Shown here one piece after another: positions 15,353 through 23,858 of a stretch of DNA of 36,477 nucleotides. The notes under the pieces were generated by a model. It was given only the letters and a program-made list of their open reading frames with translations. It ran no database searches and was not told the DNA's origin. This DNA is from an uncultured Christensenellaceae bacterium (GTDB lineage: Bacteria; Bacillota; Clostridia; Christensenellales; Borkfalkiaceae). The DNA is taken from positions 1 through 36,477 of the forward strand of contig CAJUNJ010000014.1 in the NCBI GenBank assembly GCA_910587825.1, written 5' to 3'. How positions within the stretch are numbered: the stretch's first letter is position 1; every line of letters starts with the position of its first letter. Made by a program: the position numbers and the translations under genes.

Positions 15353-17176
15353 TTATTTGATATAATCATCCAACAGCTGAATATTAGCGTTAACAAACTT
15401 ATCCAATTCGTCTGCATCAAGCTTTTTAAACGAAAGCAATGCAAGCGAATAAACGTAACTTGCGACAAATTTTTGTTTTTCATTATCCAACTGTTTTATT
15501 TTTTCTATTATGGGATTAGACGTGTTGACAATCATTGTTTTAGCCAACTCACCATTTGTCATACCGTACATTTGACCCATTTCGGTATAACGGCGCATAT
15601 ACTCGTCCGTTATAATCAAAGCGGGAACTCCGCTTTTAAGCTTTTCGAATTTGACTGTAAGTTTATCGTCTCCTATCGCATTTTTAAATATATCGGCAAG
15701 AACCGTGTCTTCTACGCTGTCTTCGCTCTTCAAAGCTCCGTCGATGTCGGCGTCTATGCGCATAAATTTAATTTTATCGGGGGTTTTGTATTCTATAAAA
15801 CTTAAAAAGTGCGGATCGATGAAAGTGTCGCAAAGGATAGCGTCAAGCCCTGCATCTTTAAACATTTTTATATACTGCGCCTGTTGCAATTCGTCAGAAG
15901 CGTAATAAATAGTTTTAGGTGCTTTTTTGTCTTCGCCTTTCTTGCCGTCGGCTTTTGCTTCTTCCTCTTCGTTGCCCAAAAGCTCTTTAAAAGTTACAAA
16001 CTTACCGTCGGTATTTTTATAGATAATTACTTCTTTTATTTTTTCATAAAATTCTTCGTCTTTGATACAGCCGAATTTTATGAAATTGGAAGTATCTTCC
16101 CAGCAATTTTCAAATTTTGCCCTGTCGTTTTTAAATAAATTAATAAGTTTATCCGCAACCTTCTTAGTGATATGCTTACTTATTTTCTTAACTTCTCTGT
16201 CGTTTTGGAGAAAGCTTCTCGAAACGTTCAAAGGAATGTCGGGACAGTCTATTACGCCGTTTAACAGCATTAAAAATTCGGGAATAACTTCTTTTATGTT
16301 GTCTGCGATAAAGACCTGATTACAGTAAAGCTTCACCTTTCCGCGTTCAAGCTCAACCTTGTTGCGGATTTTGGGGAAGTACAGAATTCCTTTAAGATTA
16401 AAAGGATAATCCATATTGAGATGAACCCAGAAAATGGGTTCGTTATAATCCATAAAAGTGTCCTGATAGAACTTTTTGTAATCGTCGTCCGTACAGTCTT
16501 TGGGATTTTTCATATAAAGCGGAACCGTCGTATTCATCGGTTCGTCTTTACCGTCGCCCTTATATGCAACATATATATTGTAAGGCATAAACGAGCAATA
16601 CTTTCTTACAAGATTTTTAATATTGCTTTCTTCAAGAAATTCTTTTTCTTCGGCAAGAATATGCATTACGATTTTAGTGCCACGGTCTTTCTTATCGCAT
16701 TTTTCTATACTGTAAGTGGCATTCCCGTCCGATTCCCAATGAACTGCGGGAACATCTTTATATGATTTAGTGAAGATTTCAACGTTTTCGGAAACCATAT
16801 AAGCAGAATAAAAGCCGAGACCGAAATGCCCGATGATTCCGTCACCGCCGGCTTTTTCGTATTTTGCAAGGAAATCGGAAGCGCCTGAAAAAGCAATTTG
16901 GGTAATATAGTTTTCAACTTCTTCTTCGGTCATACCTATACCGTTATCTTCCACGGTAAGAGTCTTTGCTTTCCTGTCAACCGAAATGAGAATGCGGTAC
17001 TCTTCTTCCTTACCGTCGGCTTCGCCAAGCACGGCAAGCTTTTTATATTTTGTTATGGCGTCAACGCCGTTTGCCACTATTTCTCTTAAAAAAATGTCTT
17101 TATCCGAGTACAGCCATTTTTTGATAATAGGCATCATATTTTCGCTTGAAATTTTGATGTTGCCTTCTCTTTTCAT
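15353..17176 (-). CDS. htpG: molecular chaperone HtpG (Hsp90)
   Basis: This 607-residue cytosolic chaperone folds client proteins using ATP. The GHKL ATPase domain has Glu32, Asn36 and Asp39 (FLREIVANGVDA), the DNGIGM motif (Asp77 at its start), and GHFGLGFYSAYMV. The middle domain has the catalytic Arg region LNVSRSFLQNDREVKKI. The C-terminal dimerisation domain closes the protein. The usual N-A-S-D stretch is N-G-V-D here, a variation seen in other Hsp90 relatives. AGGTGAT precedes the ATG. A dyad (TTTAACGG/CCGTTAAA) flanks the likely promoter and may be a control site. No CIRCE element is present. The gene is monocistronic. Confidence 0.95.
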   Translation of the reverse strand: MKREGNIKISSENMMPIIKKWLYSDKDIFLREIVANGVDAITKYKKLAVLGEADGKEEEYRILISVDRKAKTLTVEDNGIGMTEEEVENYITQIAFSGASDFLAKYEKAGGDGIIGHFGLGFYSAYMVSENVEIFTKSYKDVPAVHWESDGNATYSIEKCDKKDRGTKIVMHILAEEKEFLEESNIKNLVRKYCSFMPYNIYVAYKGDGKDEPMNTTVPLYMKNPKDCTDDDYKKFYQDTFMDYNEPIFWVHLNMDYPFNLKGILYFPKIRNKVELERGKVKLYCNQVFIADNIKEVIPEFLMLLNGVIDCPDIPLNVSRSFLQNDREVKKISKHITKKVADKLINLFKNDRAKFENCWEDTSNFIKFGCIKDEEFYEKIKEVIIYKNTDGKFVTFKELLGNEEEEAKADGKKGEDKKAPKTIYYASDELQQAQYIKMFKDAGLDAILCDTFIDPHFLSFIEYKTPDKIKFMRIDADIDGALKSEDSVEDTVLADIFKNAIGDDKLTVKFEKLKSGVPALIITDEYMRRYTEMGQMYGMTNGELAKTMIVNTSNPIIEKIKQLDNEKQKFVASYVYSLALLSFKKLDADELDKFVNANIQLLDDYIK

Positions 17177-17195
17177 TTTATCACCTCAAATTTAT

Positions 17196-17235
17196 TTTAA
17201 CGGTTATTCTATAAACTTTTTTTATTGCCGTTAAA
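17196..17235 (-). promoter_or_regulatory. dyad symmetry around the probable htpG promoter
   Basis: TTTAACGG (17196-17203) and CCGTTAAA (17228-17235) are perfect 8-bp inverted arms 24 bases apart. On the minus strand a -35-like TTTAAC and a -10-like TATAGA lie within or between the arms. This may be an operator or an RNA hairpin in the leader; nothing further can be shown. Confidence 0.4.
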
Positions 17236-17307
17236 CTATAACAAAAAAATTAGAATAAAAATTGCCGAATATTTACTTTTATCAAATTTTTTAAAGAACA
17301 ATAACGC

Positions 17308-17330
17308 AAAAAAAGGCGCAGCTTTACGCC
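17308..17330 (-). terminator. terminator after the ispH-S1 gene
   Basis: On the minus strand GGCG, a short loop and CGCC are followed by seven T, about 30 bases past the stop. The stem is short, but placement and T run fit a terminator. Confidence 0.6.
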
Positions 17331-17359
17331 ACGCCCAAACCGAAGTATGTTTAAATTAA

Positions 17360-19450
17360 TTACTTATTATTTTTTGCGCTTGCAAGCAAATCACCGATAG
17401 ATGTACCGGAGATACTGCCTTCGCTCCAATTTGAAAGCTCTTCGTCTGAATTAGCCCTTCTCGTAAACCGTGATTTACGGTTTTCATCTCCGCCTTCCGC
17501 ATTTTTGGGTGCGCGAGATACCCTTTCGGGTTCGGGAAGAATAGCCTTAATGGAAAGGTTCATCTTCTTTGCATCTATGTCAAGCGCAATAATTTTAGCG
17601 TCAACTTCATCGCCGACGTTGAGAACGGTCGAAGGTGTTTCGATTCTTTCATAGCTGATCTGAGATACGTGTACAAGACCGTCGATACCTTTTTCAACTT
17701 CAATAAAAGCTCCGAAAGGAACAATTCTTACAACTTTGCCGTGAATAATGTCGCCTACGTTGTACTTGCCTTCCGCAAGATCCCAAGGCTGGGGTTGAAG
17801 CTGTTTATAACCGATTGATACTTTCTTGTTCTCTTTATCGATTTTAAGAACTTTAAACTGATAAGTCTTACCTATTTCAAGAACATCCTTGACAGATTGT
17901 ACGCCTGTCCAGGAAAGATCCGAAATGTGCGCAAGACAGTCAAAACCGTTTACGGATACGAACGCGCCGAAGTTGGTTGCTCTTTCGACTTTTCCTTCAA
18001 CTATGTCGCCGACGGAGATATGTGCAAAAAACTGTTCTTCCTTTTCAAGTCTTTCCGCATCTCTTGCATCGCGTTCTTCCTGTAAAATTACGCGTTGTGA
18101 AGCGATAATTTCTTTTCTGCCAGTCTTTTTGATTTCAAGCGCGCGAAGACGAAGAGTCTTTCCTTCGTATTTAGTTAAATCTTTAACAAATCCGGGACGT
18201 ATTTCTTTTGCGGGAACAAAAACCGAATAAGTGCCGAGTTGCGACACAAGTCCGCCCTTATTCGTGCCGGTACATACGACCGAGAATTCCTTACCCGATT
18301 CTATTTCTGCGCTGAGAGCTTCTTCTTCCTGTAAAGTCCTTATCATCTTTTGAGAGAGTTTAAGGTTAGGTTTAAGCTCAACGACAAGCAGATCGATAGT
18401 TTCGCCGATTTTATCTATATATTCGTCGGCGTTGTACTGTTCGCAGTCAAGTTCGTCCTTGCTCAAAGCAATTTCTTTCTTTGAGAACGGCAAAAGAATC
18501 TGCAAGCCTTCATCTGTTGCCTGCGAAATTGTTGCCTGAACGATCTGTCCTTTCCTGAACTTCGATTCGTTGTCGATTTTAGCAACTACGTCAGCCATTG
18601 AGTTCGTTGCTTTAACTTCTGTGTTTTCTTCCATCTTTAAGAGAACCTCCCGGGTTTGCGCATTCGGGGTTGACGCCCCTGAAACAATACCTACACTTTT
18701 GAAATTTTTTATTTTGGAATAATCCAATTCTTCGGCATTAGAAAGCCGGAATACGTTGCCGCAATGTTTTAAAGCAATTTCATACAGTTTGTTTGTATTA
18801 CTGCTGTTCAGTCCACCGACGACCAGCATTGCTTCGCACTTTTTGGCAAGTTCTTCCGTCTCAATTTGCCTAACGATAGTAGTATAGCAAATCGTCTTGA
18901 AAACAGCAACTGTTTTTTCACACAGTTTTCTAATATTTTTTATAATTTTTTCGAATTTCTGTGCGGAAAAGGTTGTCTGGCTGACGATACAAACACATTT
19001 TGACTTAATTGACGGCGGAATTTTATTTTCATCGTTTACAATTGTCGCCTGTCCGCCGCACCAACCCAGCAATCCCATTACTTCGGGGTGCGTCGGTTCG
19101 CCAGCGATAACGATATGGTTGCCGAGTGCATATTGTTCGGCAACGATTTTCTGGGTTCTTTTTACAAATCCGCAGGTGCAGTCGATAACCTTGATGTTGC
19201 GTCTTTCGCATATCCCGTAATAACTTTCCGGCACGCCGTGTGAACGGAAAACGACGGAACTTCCGTCCGGAACATCTTCAAGACTTTCGACAACTTTAAG
19301 CCCCTTGTCGCTTATAGCCTTTACAACGTCGGCATTGTGTATTATTTTACCCAAAATATAAGCGTTTTTGTCTTCAAGTGAAAGCGCGGTGTTTACCGCG
19401 TATTCCACTCCTTTGCAAAAACCGCTGTTTTCGGCAATATAAATTTCCAT
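17360..19450 (-). CDS. ispH: IspH (HMBPP reductase)-ribosomal protein S1 fusion
   Basis: This 696-residue fusion joins two essential functions. Residues 1-280 are IspH, the last enzyme of the MEP pathway, which reduces HMBPP to IPP and DMAPP. Its Fe-S cysteines are Cys12 (GFCKGVE), Cys93 (DCTCGFV) and Cys188 (TICYTT), and the catalytic Glu lies in THPEVMG (Glu123). Residues about 300-660 hold four S1 RNA-binding repeats. The last two are clear (VGDIVEGKVERATNFGAFVSV and VGDIIHGKVVRIVPFGAFIEV); the first is degenerate. The S1 part should bind mRNA at the ribosome. The tail (about 40 residues) is charged. This fusion is well known in Clostridia. The gene starts 1 base after plsC ends and is probably cotranscribed with plsC and the kinase fusion. 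Confidence 0.95.
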   Translation of the reverse strand: MEIYIAENSGFCKGVEYAVNTALSLEDKNAYILGKIIHNADVVKAISDKGLKVVESLEDVPDGSSVVFRSHGVPESYYGICERRNIKVIDCTCGFVKRTQKIVAEQYALGNHIVIAGEPTHPEVMGLLGWCGGQATIVNDENKIPPSIKSKCVCIVSQTTFSAQKFEKIIKNIRKLCEKTVAVFKTICYTTIVRQIETEELAKKCEAMLVVGGLNSSNTNKLYEIALKHCGNVFRLSNAEELDYSKIKNFKSVGIVSGASTPNAQTREVLLKMEENTEVKATNSMADVVAKIDNESKFRKGQIVQATISQATDEGLQILLPFSKKEIALSKDELDCEQYNADEYIDKIGETIDLLVVELKPNLKLSQKMIRTLQEEEALSAEIESGKEFSVVCTGTNKGGLVSQLGTYSVFVPAKEIRPGFVKDLTKYEGKTLRLRALEIKKTGRKEIIASQRVILQEERDARDAERLEKEEQFFAHISVGDIVEGKVERATNFGAFVSVNGFDCLAHISDLSWTGVQSVKDVLEIGKTYQFKVLKIDKENKKVSIGYKQLQPQPWDLAEGKYNVGDIIHGKVVRIVPFGAFIEVEKGIDGLVHVSQISYERIETPSTVLNVGDEVDAKIIALDIDAKKMNLSIKAILPEPERVSRAPKNAEGGDENRKSRFTRRANSDEELSNWSEGSISGTSIGDLLASAKNNK

Positions 19451-19451
19451 T

Positions 19452-20120
19452 TTATTTCTTTTTATGTTTACGCTTTCCGGTCATATCTTCAAGCCGCGTA
19501 TACATTTCAATCATTGTGTTGCGGAGCTTTTCATCACATTCGGCAATATCGGCGTCGCAAAGGTGCCTATCGTAATATTCGGAAAACTCCAACGGCTCTC
19601 CGTACAGCACCCGCGAACGCCTTAAAAATTTTGCCTTGTGAAGCTGTACGATGGGAACTATCGGCGTTTTGGTCTTTATCGACAGTGCGGAAGCTCCGCT
19701 TTTAAACGGCAACAAAATTTGATCGCTTCTGTTTCTCGTGCCTTCGGGAAACACCGAAATGTTTTCACCATCCTTTAAATACTTCATAGACTGCATAACC
19801 GCTTTGACGTCGGTTCCGTCACGGCTGACTTTAATACATTGGCATTTAACAACGAAATTTTTAAAAATACCTTTTTCGAACAATTCCTTTTTTGCTATAA
19901 AATGAATAGGCTTGCTTGTTGCAACGAGCACAAAAAATACATCCAGAAAACTTAAATGATTGCAAACAAAAATATAATTACGGTCGTCGTAAACTTCGGT
20001 ATGACCGTACTTTTTGTAAGGAAAAAAAATCCTGAACAAAAACTTTTCAATACGGTGCAGTTTACGCCACCATTTCTCATATTTAGTCGGTTTATTTTTA
20101 GCCATCCCGTCTTCTGCCAT
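19452..20120 (-). CDS. plsC: 1-acyl-sn-glycerol-3-phosphate acyltransferase (PlsC family)
   Basis: This 222-residue membrane-associated enzyme adds the second acyl chain to make phosphatidic acid. The acyltransferase motif NHxxxxD is at residues 54-60 (His55, Asp60), and the acceptor-binding motif FPEGTRNRS at 124-132. The hydrophobic stretch around VFFVLVATSKPIHF follows the first motif. The N-terminus is basic (KYEKWWRKLHRIEKFLFRIFF). The ATG at 20120 has AAAGGA upstream and lies 1 base after the kinase-fusion stop. A second Met is at residue 6. The cmk-plsC-ispH/S1 order is common in Clostridia and supports the assignment. Another acyl acceptor remains possible. Confidence 0.9.
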   Translation of the reverse strand: MAEDGMAKNKPTKYEKWWRKLHRIEKFLFRIFFPYKKYGHTEVYDDRNYIFVCNHLSFLDVFFVLVATSKPIHFIAKKELFEKGIFKNFVVKCQCIKVSRDGTDVKAVMQSMKYLKDGENISVFPEGTRNRSDQILLPFKSGASALSIKTKTPIVPIVQLHKAKFLRRSRVLYGEPLEFSEYYDRHLCDADIAECDEKLRNTMIEMYTRLEDMTGKRKHKKK

Positions 20121-20121
20121 T

Positions 20122-21129
20122 TTATATTTTCCTTTGGATAATGTTAATTATAAAATCCACAACCTGATTTATTTCCATATTATCGGTAATTATTTCAACT
20201 GCGTCATCTGCTTTGCAAAGCGGCGCAAACTTTCGGTTTTTGTCCTGTTCGTCACGGCGAATAATTTCATCAAGCACTTCGCTGTACGGTTGAACGTATC
20301 CTTTTATTATATTTTCTTCGTTCCTTCGCCTTGCCCTGACTTCGGCAGAAGCCGTAAGGTAAAATTTATAATCTGCGTCCGGCAACACGTTTGTGCCTAT
20401 ATCCCTTCCGTCAAGTATGCAGGAACTCTTTTGTGCAATCTTTCTTTGCAGGTCAACCATTTTTTTTCTGACATATTCGTGTGCGGACACTTCGGAAGCC
20501 AGCATAGAAATTTCAGGAGTTCTTATTTTAGCCGAAACGTCTTTACCGTCAATCAACGTCAACTGTGTACCGTTTTCATATCTTACGTCTATATCGACTT
20601 TATTTAATACGTTGGCAACGCTTTGCCCGTCCGAAGTATCCGCGCCGCATTCACGGCAAGCGAGAGCGCAAGCGCGGTACATTGCACCGGTATCGAGATA
20701 AAGTATATCGAACTTCTTTGCTATTATTTTGGATACGGTACTCTTTCCGCTGCCGGCGGGCCCGTCGACGGCAATAGTCATTTTTTTTGTAAGATCTTTT
20801 CTGAGGTTTTGCGCACCGTTAAGATATATATGAACGGGTTGCCTGTCGCATTCTGTCAAAACCATAACCCTTATACATCTTTCCAACGCGCCGTCGATCT
20901 GCGGTTCCGCCGAAGAAAAGAGTGCGCAAGATACAAAACCAGCCTCACGCGCCGCCTTAGCGGGATAAAACGAATGCAAATCCGCGGTATTAGAAAAAAG
21001 TATACAAACTATTTCATCTTTATCAATCAAATTGCTTTCAACTATTCTGTCCAATAATTCTTTAACTGCATAAGTAATATCGTCCGAATTATCGCGCTCT
21101 ACTGTAGTCGCGCCTCTTATTGCTTTCAT
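20122..21129 (-). CDS. cmk: chorismate mutase (AroH type)-(d)CMP kinase fusion
   Basis: Residues 1-115 match the AroH-type chorismate mutase, which turns chorismate into prephenate for Phe and Tyr synthesis. Compared by eye with the Bacillus subtilis enzyme, the active-site residues are kept: Arg5 (IRGATTVERD), Glu75, Arg87 (CIRVMV), Tyr102 and Arg110 (LRKDL). The cysteine equivalent to Cys75 is replaced by Ser72. Residues 117-335 are cytidylate kinase, phosphorylating CMP and dCMP: P-loop GPAGSGKST (123-131), LDTGAMYR, the DGRDIGTNVLP block and RRNEE lid. The linker is only a few residues. GGAG precedes the ATG. The gene is in one unbroken frame and 17 bases after the flavoprotein gene. Both halves look active. 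Confidence 0.93.
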   Translation of the reverse strand: MKAIRGATTVERDNSDDITYAVKELLDRIVESNLIDKDEIVCILFSNTADLHSFYPAKAAREAGFVSCALFSSAEPQIDGALERCIRVMVLTECDRQPVHIYLNGAQNLRKDLTKKMTIAVDGPAGSGKSTVSKIIAKKFDILYLDTGAMYRACALACRECGADTSDGQSVANVLNKVDIDVRYENGTQLTLIDGKDVSAKIRTPEISMLASEVSAHEYVRKKMVDLQRKIAQKSSCILDGRDIGTNVLPDADYKFYLTASAEVRARRRNEENIIKGYVQPYSEVLDEIIRRDEQDKNRKFAPLCKADDAVEIITDNMEINQVVDFIINIIQRKI

Positions 21130-21146
21130 TATATCTCCTACAAATC

Positions 21147-22367
21147 CTATTTAATGCTGTTTCCTGCGGCGTAACCGGTCGAAAAAGCAATCTGCAAATT
21201 GAATCCGCCCGTAAGTGCGTCAACGTCCAACACTTCGCCGCAAAAATACAAGCCTTTAACAAGCTTACTTTCCATAGTTTTGGGATTTATTTCTTTCACG
21301 TCAACTCCGCCGGAAGTAATTATAGCTTCTTCAAAACCGCGTAAACCCGATACAAGCATATCAAAATTTTTTATGCTTGTCAACAGGCTCTGCCGTTCAG
21401 TCTTAGTTATTGCATTTACTTTTTTAACGGAAGCAATGGAACACCGCTCTAAAATTACGGGAATGAAAGCGGTCGGAAGCAAATTTTTCAGACAGTTAGC
21501 AATATCTTTGTTTTTAAATTCGTCAAAATCTCTTAAAATTCGTTTGTCAAGAACGTCGCTGTCAAGCGCAGGTTTTAAATCTACAGAAAGTTTTACCAAG
21601 TTCAAATCAAGCCTGTTAATATAACTTGAAGCCGATAAAACGATTGGTCCCGAAATACCGAAATGCGTAAAAAGCATTTCACCGAAAAAACTACGCAAAA
21701 GTTTTCCGTTAAAATAAACCGACAAAGTAACGTTTTTAAGCGTAATTCCCTGCAACTGTTTATAAAATCCGCCTTTGATATTTAAGCCGCAAAGACCCTG
21801 TTTCGGCGTGACAATCTTATGTCCCGCCGCTTTCGCAAATTCGTAACCGTCACCGTCCGAACCTGTGGAAGGATAACTCAAACCACCCGTACAGACAATG
21901 GCTTTGTCAAATAAATATTTGCCTTTTACAGTTACTATGTCAGATATAGTACTATTCAAAATGTTGATTTTAAGTGTTTTTTCTTTAAATTTGAACTTTA
22001 CACCGACATTTTTGCAATATTTTTCAAGTGTTTTAGTTACATCGCTTGCCTTATCAGACACGGGAAAAACCCTTGCTCCGCGTTCGGTCTTTAAAGCAAG
22101 TCCTCCGTCTTCGAAAAAGTTTACTGTTTTTTCGGGTGAAAAAGCATATATTGAACCGGTAAGAAATTTTGCGTTGTTTACAACGTTGGAAAGAAATTCG
22201 TCGGGCAGACACTCGTGCGTCAGATTGCACCTTCCCTTACCAGTTATATAAATTTTTTTTCCGCACTTCTCGTTCTTTTCAAAAACGGTTACGTCGTTGC
22301 CGTTGCTAGCCGCGGCATACGCCGCCATAAGCCCTGCCGCGCCCGCACCTATTACAGCTACTTTCAT
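21147..22367 (-). CDS. BaiN/RdsA-family (HI0933-like) flavoprotein
   Basis: This 406-residue FAD-binding protein begins with a Rossmann motif VIGAGAAGLMAAYAA, followed by VFEKNEKCGKKIYITGKGRCNLTHE, a signature of the HI0933/YhiN group. Also seen are VCTGGLSYPSTGSDGDGYEFAKAAGH, FTHFGISGPIVL and the C-terminal FAD motif FCGEVLDVDALTGGFNLQIAFSTGYAAG. Length is typical. Family members are annotated as aminoacetone oxidases or NAD(P)/FAD oxidoreductases. Most have no proven substrate, and the bile acid role of BaiN is disputed. It heads the cmk-plsC-ispH cluster. A hairpin lies 14 bases before the ATG. Confidence 0.9.
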   Translation of the reverse strand: MKVAVIGAGAAGLMAAYAAASNGNDVTVFEKNEKCGKKIYITGKGRCNLTHECLPDEFLSNVVNNAKFLTGSIYAFSPEKTVNFFEDGGLALKTERGARVFPVSDKASDVTKTLEKYCKNVGVKFKFKEKTLKINILNSTISDIVTVKGKYLFDKAIVCTGGLSYPSTGSDGDGYEFAKAAGHKIVTPKQGLCGLNIKGGFYKQLQGITLKNVTLSVYFNGKLLRSFFGEMLFTHFGISGPIVLSASSYINRLDLNLVKLSVDLKPALDSDVLDKRILRDFDEFKNKDIANCLKNLLPTAFIPVILERCSIASVKKVNAITKTERQSLLTSIKNFDMLVSGLRGFEEAIITSGGVDVKEINPKTMESKLVKGLYFCGEVLDVDALTGGFNLQIAFSTGYAAGNSIK

Positions 22368-22380
22368 ATTTTAAACCTTA

Positions 22381-22405
22381 CGGCGTGAACGTTTTGTTCA
22401 CGCCG
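22381..22405 (-). terminator. hairpin between oadA-like and flavoprotein genes
   Basis: CGGCGTGAAC and GTTCACGCCG form a perfect 10-bp stem with a 5-base loop. It lies past the end of the decarboxylase cluster and just before the flavoprotein ATG. On the minus strand no good T run follows (TAAGGTTTAA), so readthrough or attenuation into the next gene is possible. Confidence 0.6.
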
Positions 22406-22418
22406 CTTTATAATTTTT

Positions 22419-23846
22419 TTATACAGGATAAACTCTTTCGGGATTTTCCGCCAAATCTTTGTCCACACCGGTATCACGGGCTTTGCGCCATTTGAAATAA
22501 TTTGTAGACACTTCGGGGAAAAGTGCATAAGACAGCACGTCTTCGGGTTTTTGATAGAAGCCGTCGGCTTTAACTTTGTCTGTCAAGGTCTGCATTTCGT
22601 CTTCAATAAGATCGGCGGGACGGCAGTCGATAACTTCTTCGCCGTGCGCAGTACATAACTTAACAACTTCTTTATCAATATCACCGGGAACTTCACCGTA
22701 CTTGCCTAAAATTAAATCCTTATACTGTGCGGTAATAGTCTTATACCTGCCCAAAAGCACGTTCCATACAGCTTGTGTACCTACTATCTGGCTTGACGGC
22801 GTTACCAAAGGCGGATAGCCGCAGTCCTTTCTCACCCTCGGTACTTCGGCAAGACAGTCCATAAGTTTTTCTTCCTGCCCCGCCTGTTTCAACTGGTTTA
22901 TAAGGTTGGAAAGCATTCCGCCCGGCACCTGATATAAAAGCGTATTAATATCGACCCTTCTTACTTTCGGATTAAGGAAGCCGTCTTTTTCAAGCCTTGC
23001 CGCCACTTTATTGAAGTGATTAACCAACGGCAAAAGTTTCTGAATATCTATACCCGTATCGTAAGGCGTACCGCTTAAAGTCGCAACAAGAGGCTCTGTA
23101 GCCGGATTAGAAGTTCCGTTACCCAACGGCGAAAGCGCACAGTCTACAATATCAACGCCCGCCTGTATTGCCATAAGGTTTATCATATCGCCCGTTCCGG
23201 AAGTATTATGCGTATGCAAATGCACTTTTGTTTCGGGACGTAAAGCTTTTTTAAGTTTGCTTACAACGTCGTAAGCCGTAAAAGGCAACAACAAATTCGC
23301 CATATCTTTAATACAGATATTATCGGCGCCCATATCTTCAAGCCGTTTGGCAAGATTTACAAAATAATCGGTAGTATGGACGGGGCTTGTAGTATAAGAA
23401 ATCGCCGCTTCGCAAACACATTTACCGCCGGCACCGTATTTTTTAATCGACTTAACCGACGTTTCAAGATTTCTCGTGTCATTTAACGCGTCAAATACCC
23501 TGATAACTCCCACACCGTTTTCTATCGATTTGTCAATAAAACTTTCGACGACGTCATCGGCATAATGTCTGTATCCCAATAGATTTTGCCCGCGCAGAAG
23601 CATTTGGATAGGCGTCTTTTTAAGATATTTTTTAAGGTTTCTCAGTCTGTCCCACGGGTCTTCATTCAAAAATCTTAGACAGGAATCGAAAGTGGCTCCT
23701 CCCCACGCTTCAAGCGAATAGTACCCTATATCGTCGAGAAGGGGCAAAACTTCTTCCATTTCTTCGAATTTCATACGCGTTGCTGCGTGTGACTGATGAG
23801 CGTCGCGCAAAATTGTATCGGTTATAAAAATTTTCTTTCCTTCCAT
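22419..23846 (-). CDS. oadA: oxaloacetate decarboxylase alpha / pyruvate carboxylase B-type carboxyltransferase
   Basis: This 475-residue biotin-dependent carboxyltransferase moves CO2 between oxaloacetate and carrier biotin. The TIM barrel shows DTILRDAHQSHAATRM (metal-binding Asp), GATFDSCLRFL, QMLLRGQN, a metal-bridging Lys180 (CIKDMANLL) and the metal-binding histidines in HLHTHNTSG (211 and 213). The C-terminal conserved region contains VPGGMLSNL and GKYGEVPG. The C-terminal biotin domain found in many OadA proteins is absent; a separate biotin carrier lies two genes upstream. It is the last gene of the cluster. With OadB next to it, it is best read as part of the sodium-pumping oxaloacetate decarboxylase, although a transcarboxylase 5S role cannot be ruled out. 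Confidence 0.93.
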   Translation of the reverse strand: MEGKKIFITDTILRDAHQSHAATRMKFEEMEEVLPLLDDIGYYSLEAWGGATFDSCLRFLNEDPWDRLRNLKKYLKKTPIQMLLRGQNLLGYRHYADDVVESFIDKSIENGVGVIRVFDALNDTRNLETSVKSIKKYGAGGKCVCEAAISYTTSPVHTTDYFVNLAKRLEDMGADNICIKDMANLLLPFTAYDVVSKLKKALRPETKVHLHTHNTSGTGDMINLMAIQAGVDIVDCALSPLGNGTSNPATEPLVATLSGTPYDTGIDIQKLLPLVNHFNKVAARLEKDGFLNPKVRRVDINTLLYQVPGGMLSNLINQLKQAGQEEKLMDCLAEVPRVRKDCGYPPLVTPSSQIVGTQAVWNVLLGRYKTITAQYKDLILGKYGEVPGDIDKEVVKLCTAHGEEVIDCRPADLIEDEMQTLTDKVKADGFYQKPEDVLSYALFPEVSTNYFKWRKARDTGVDKDLAENPERVYPV

Positions 23847-23858
23847 AATATCTCCTGA

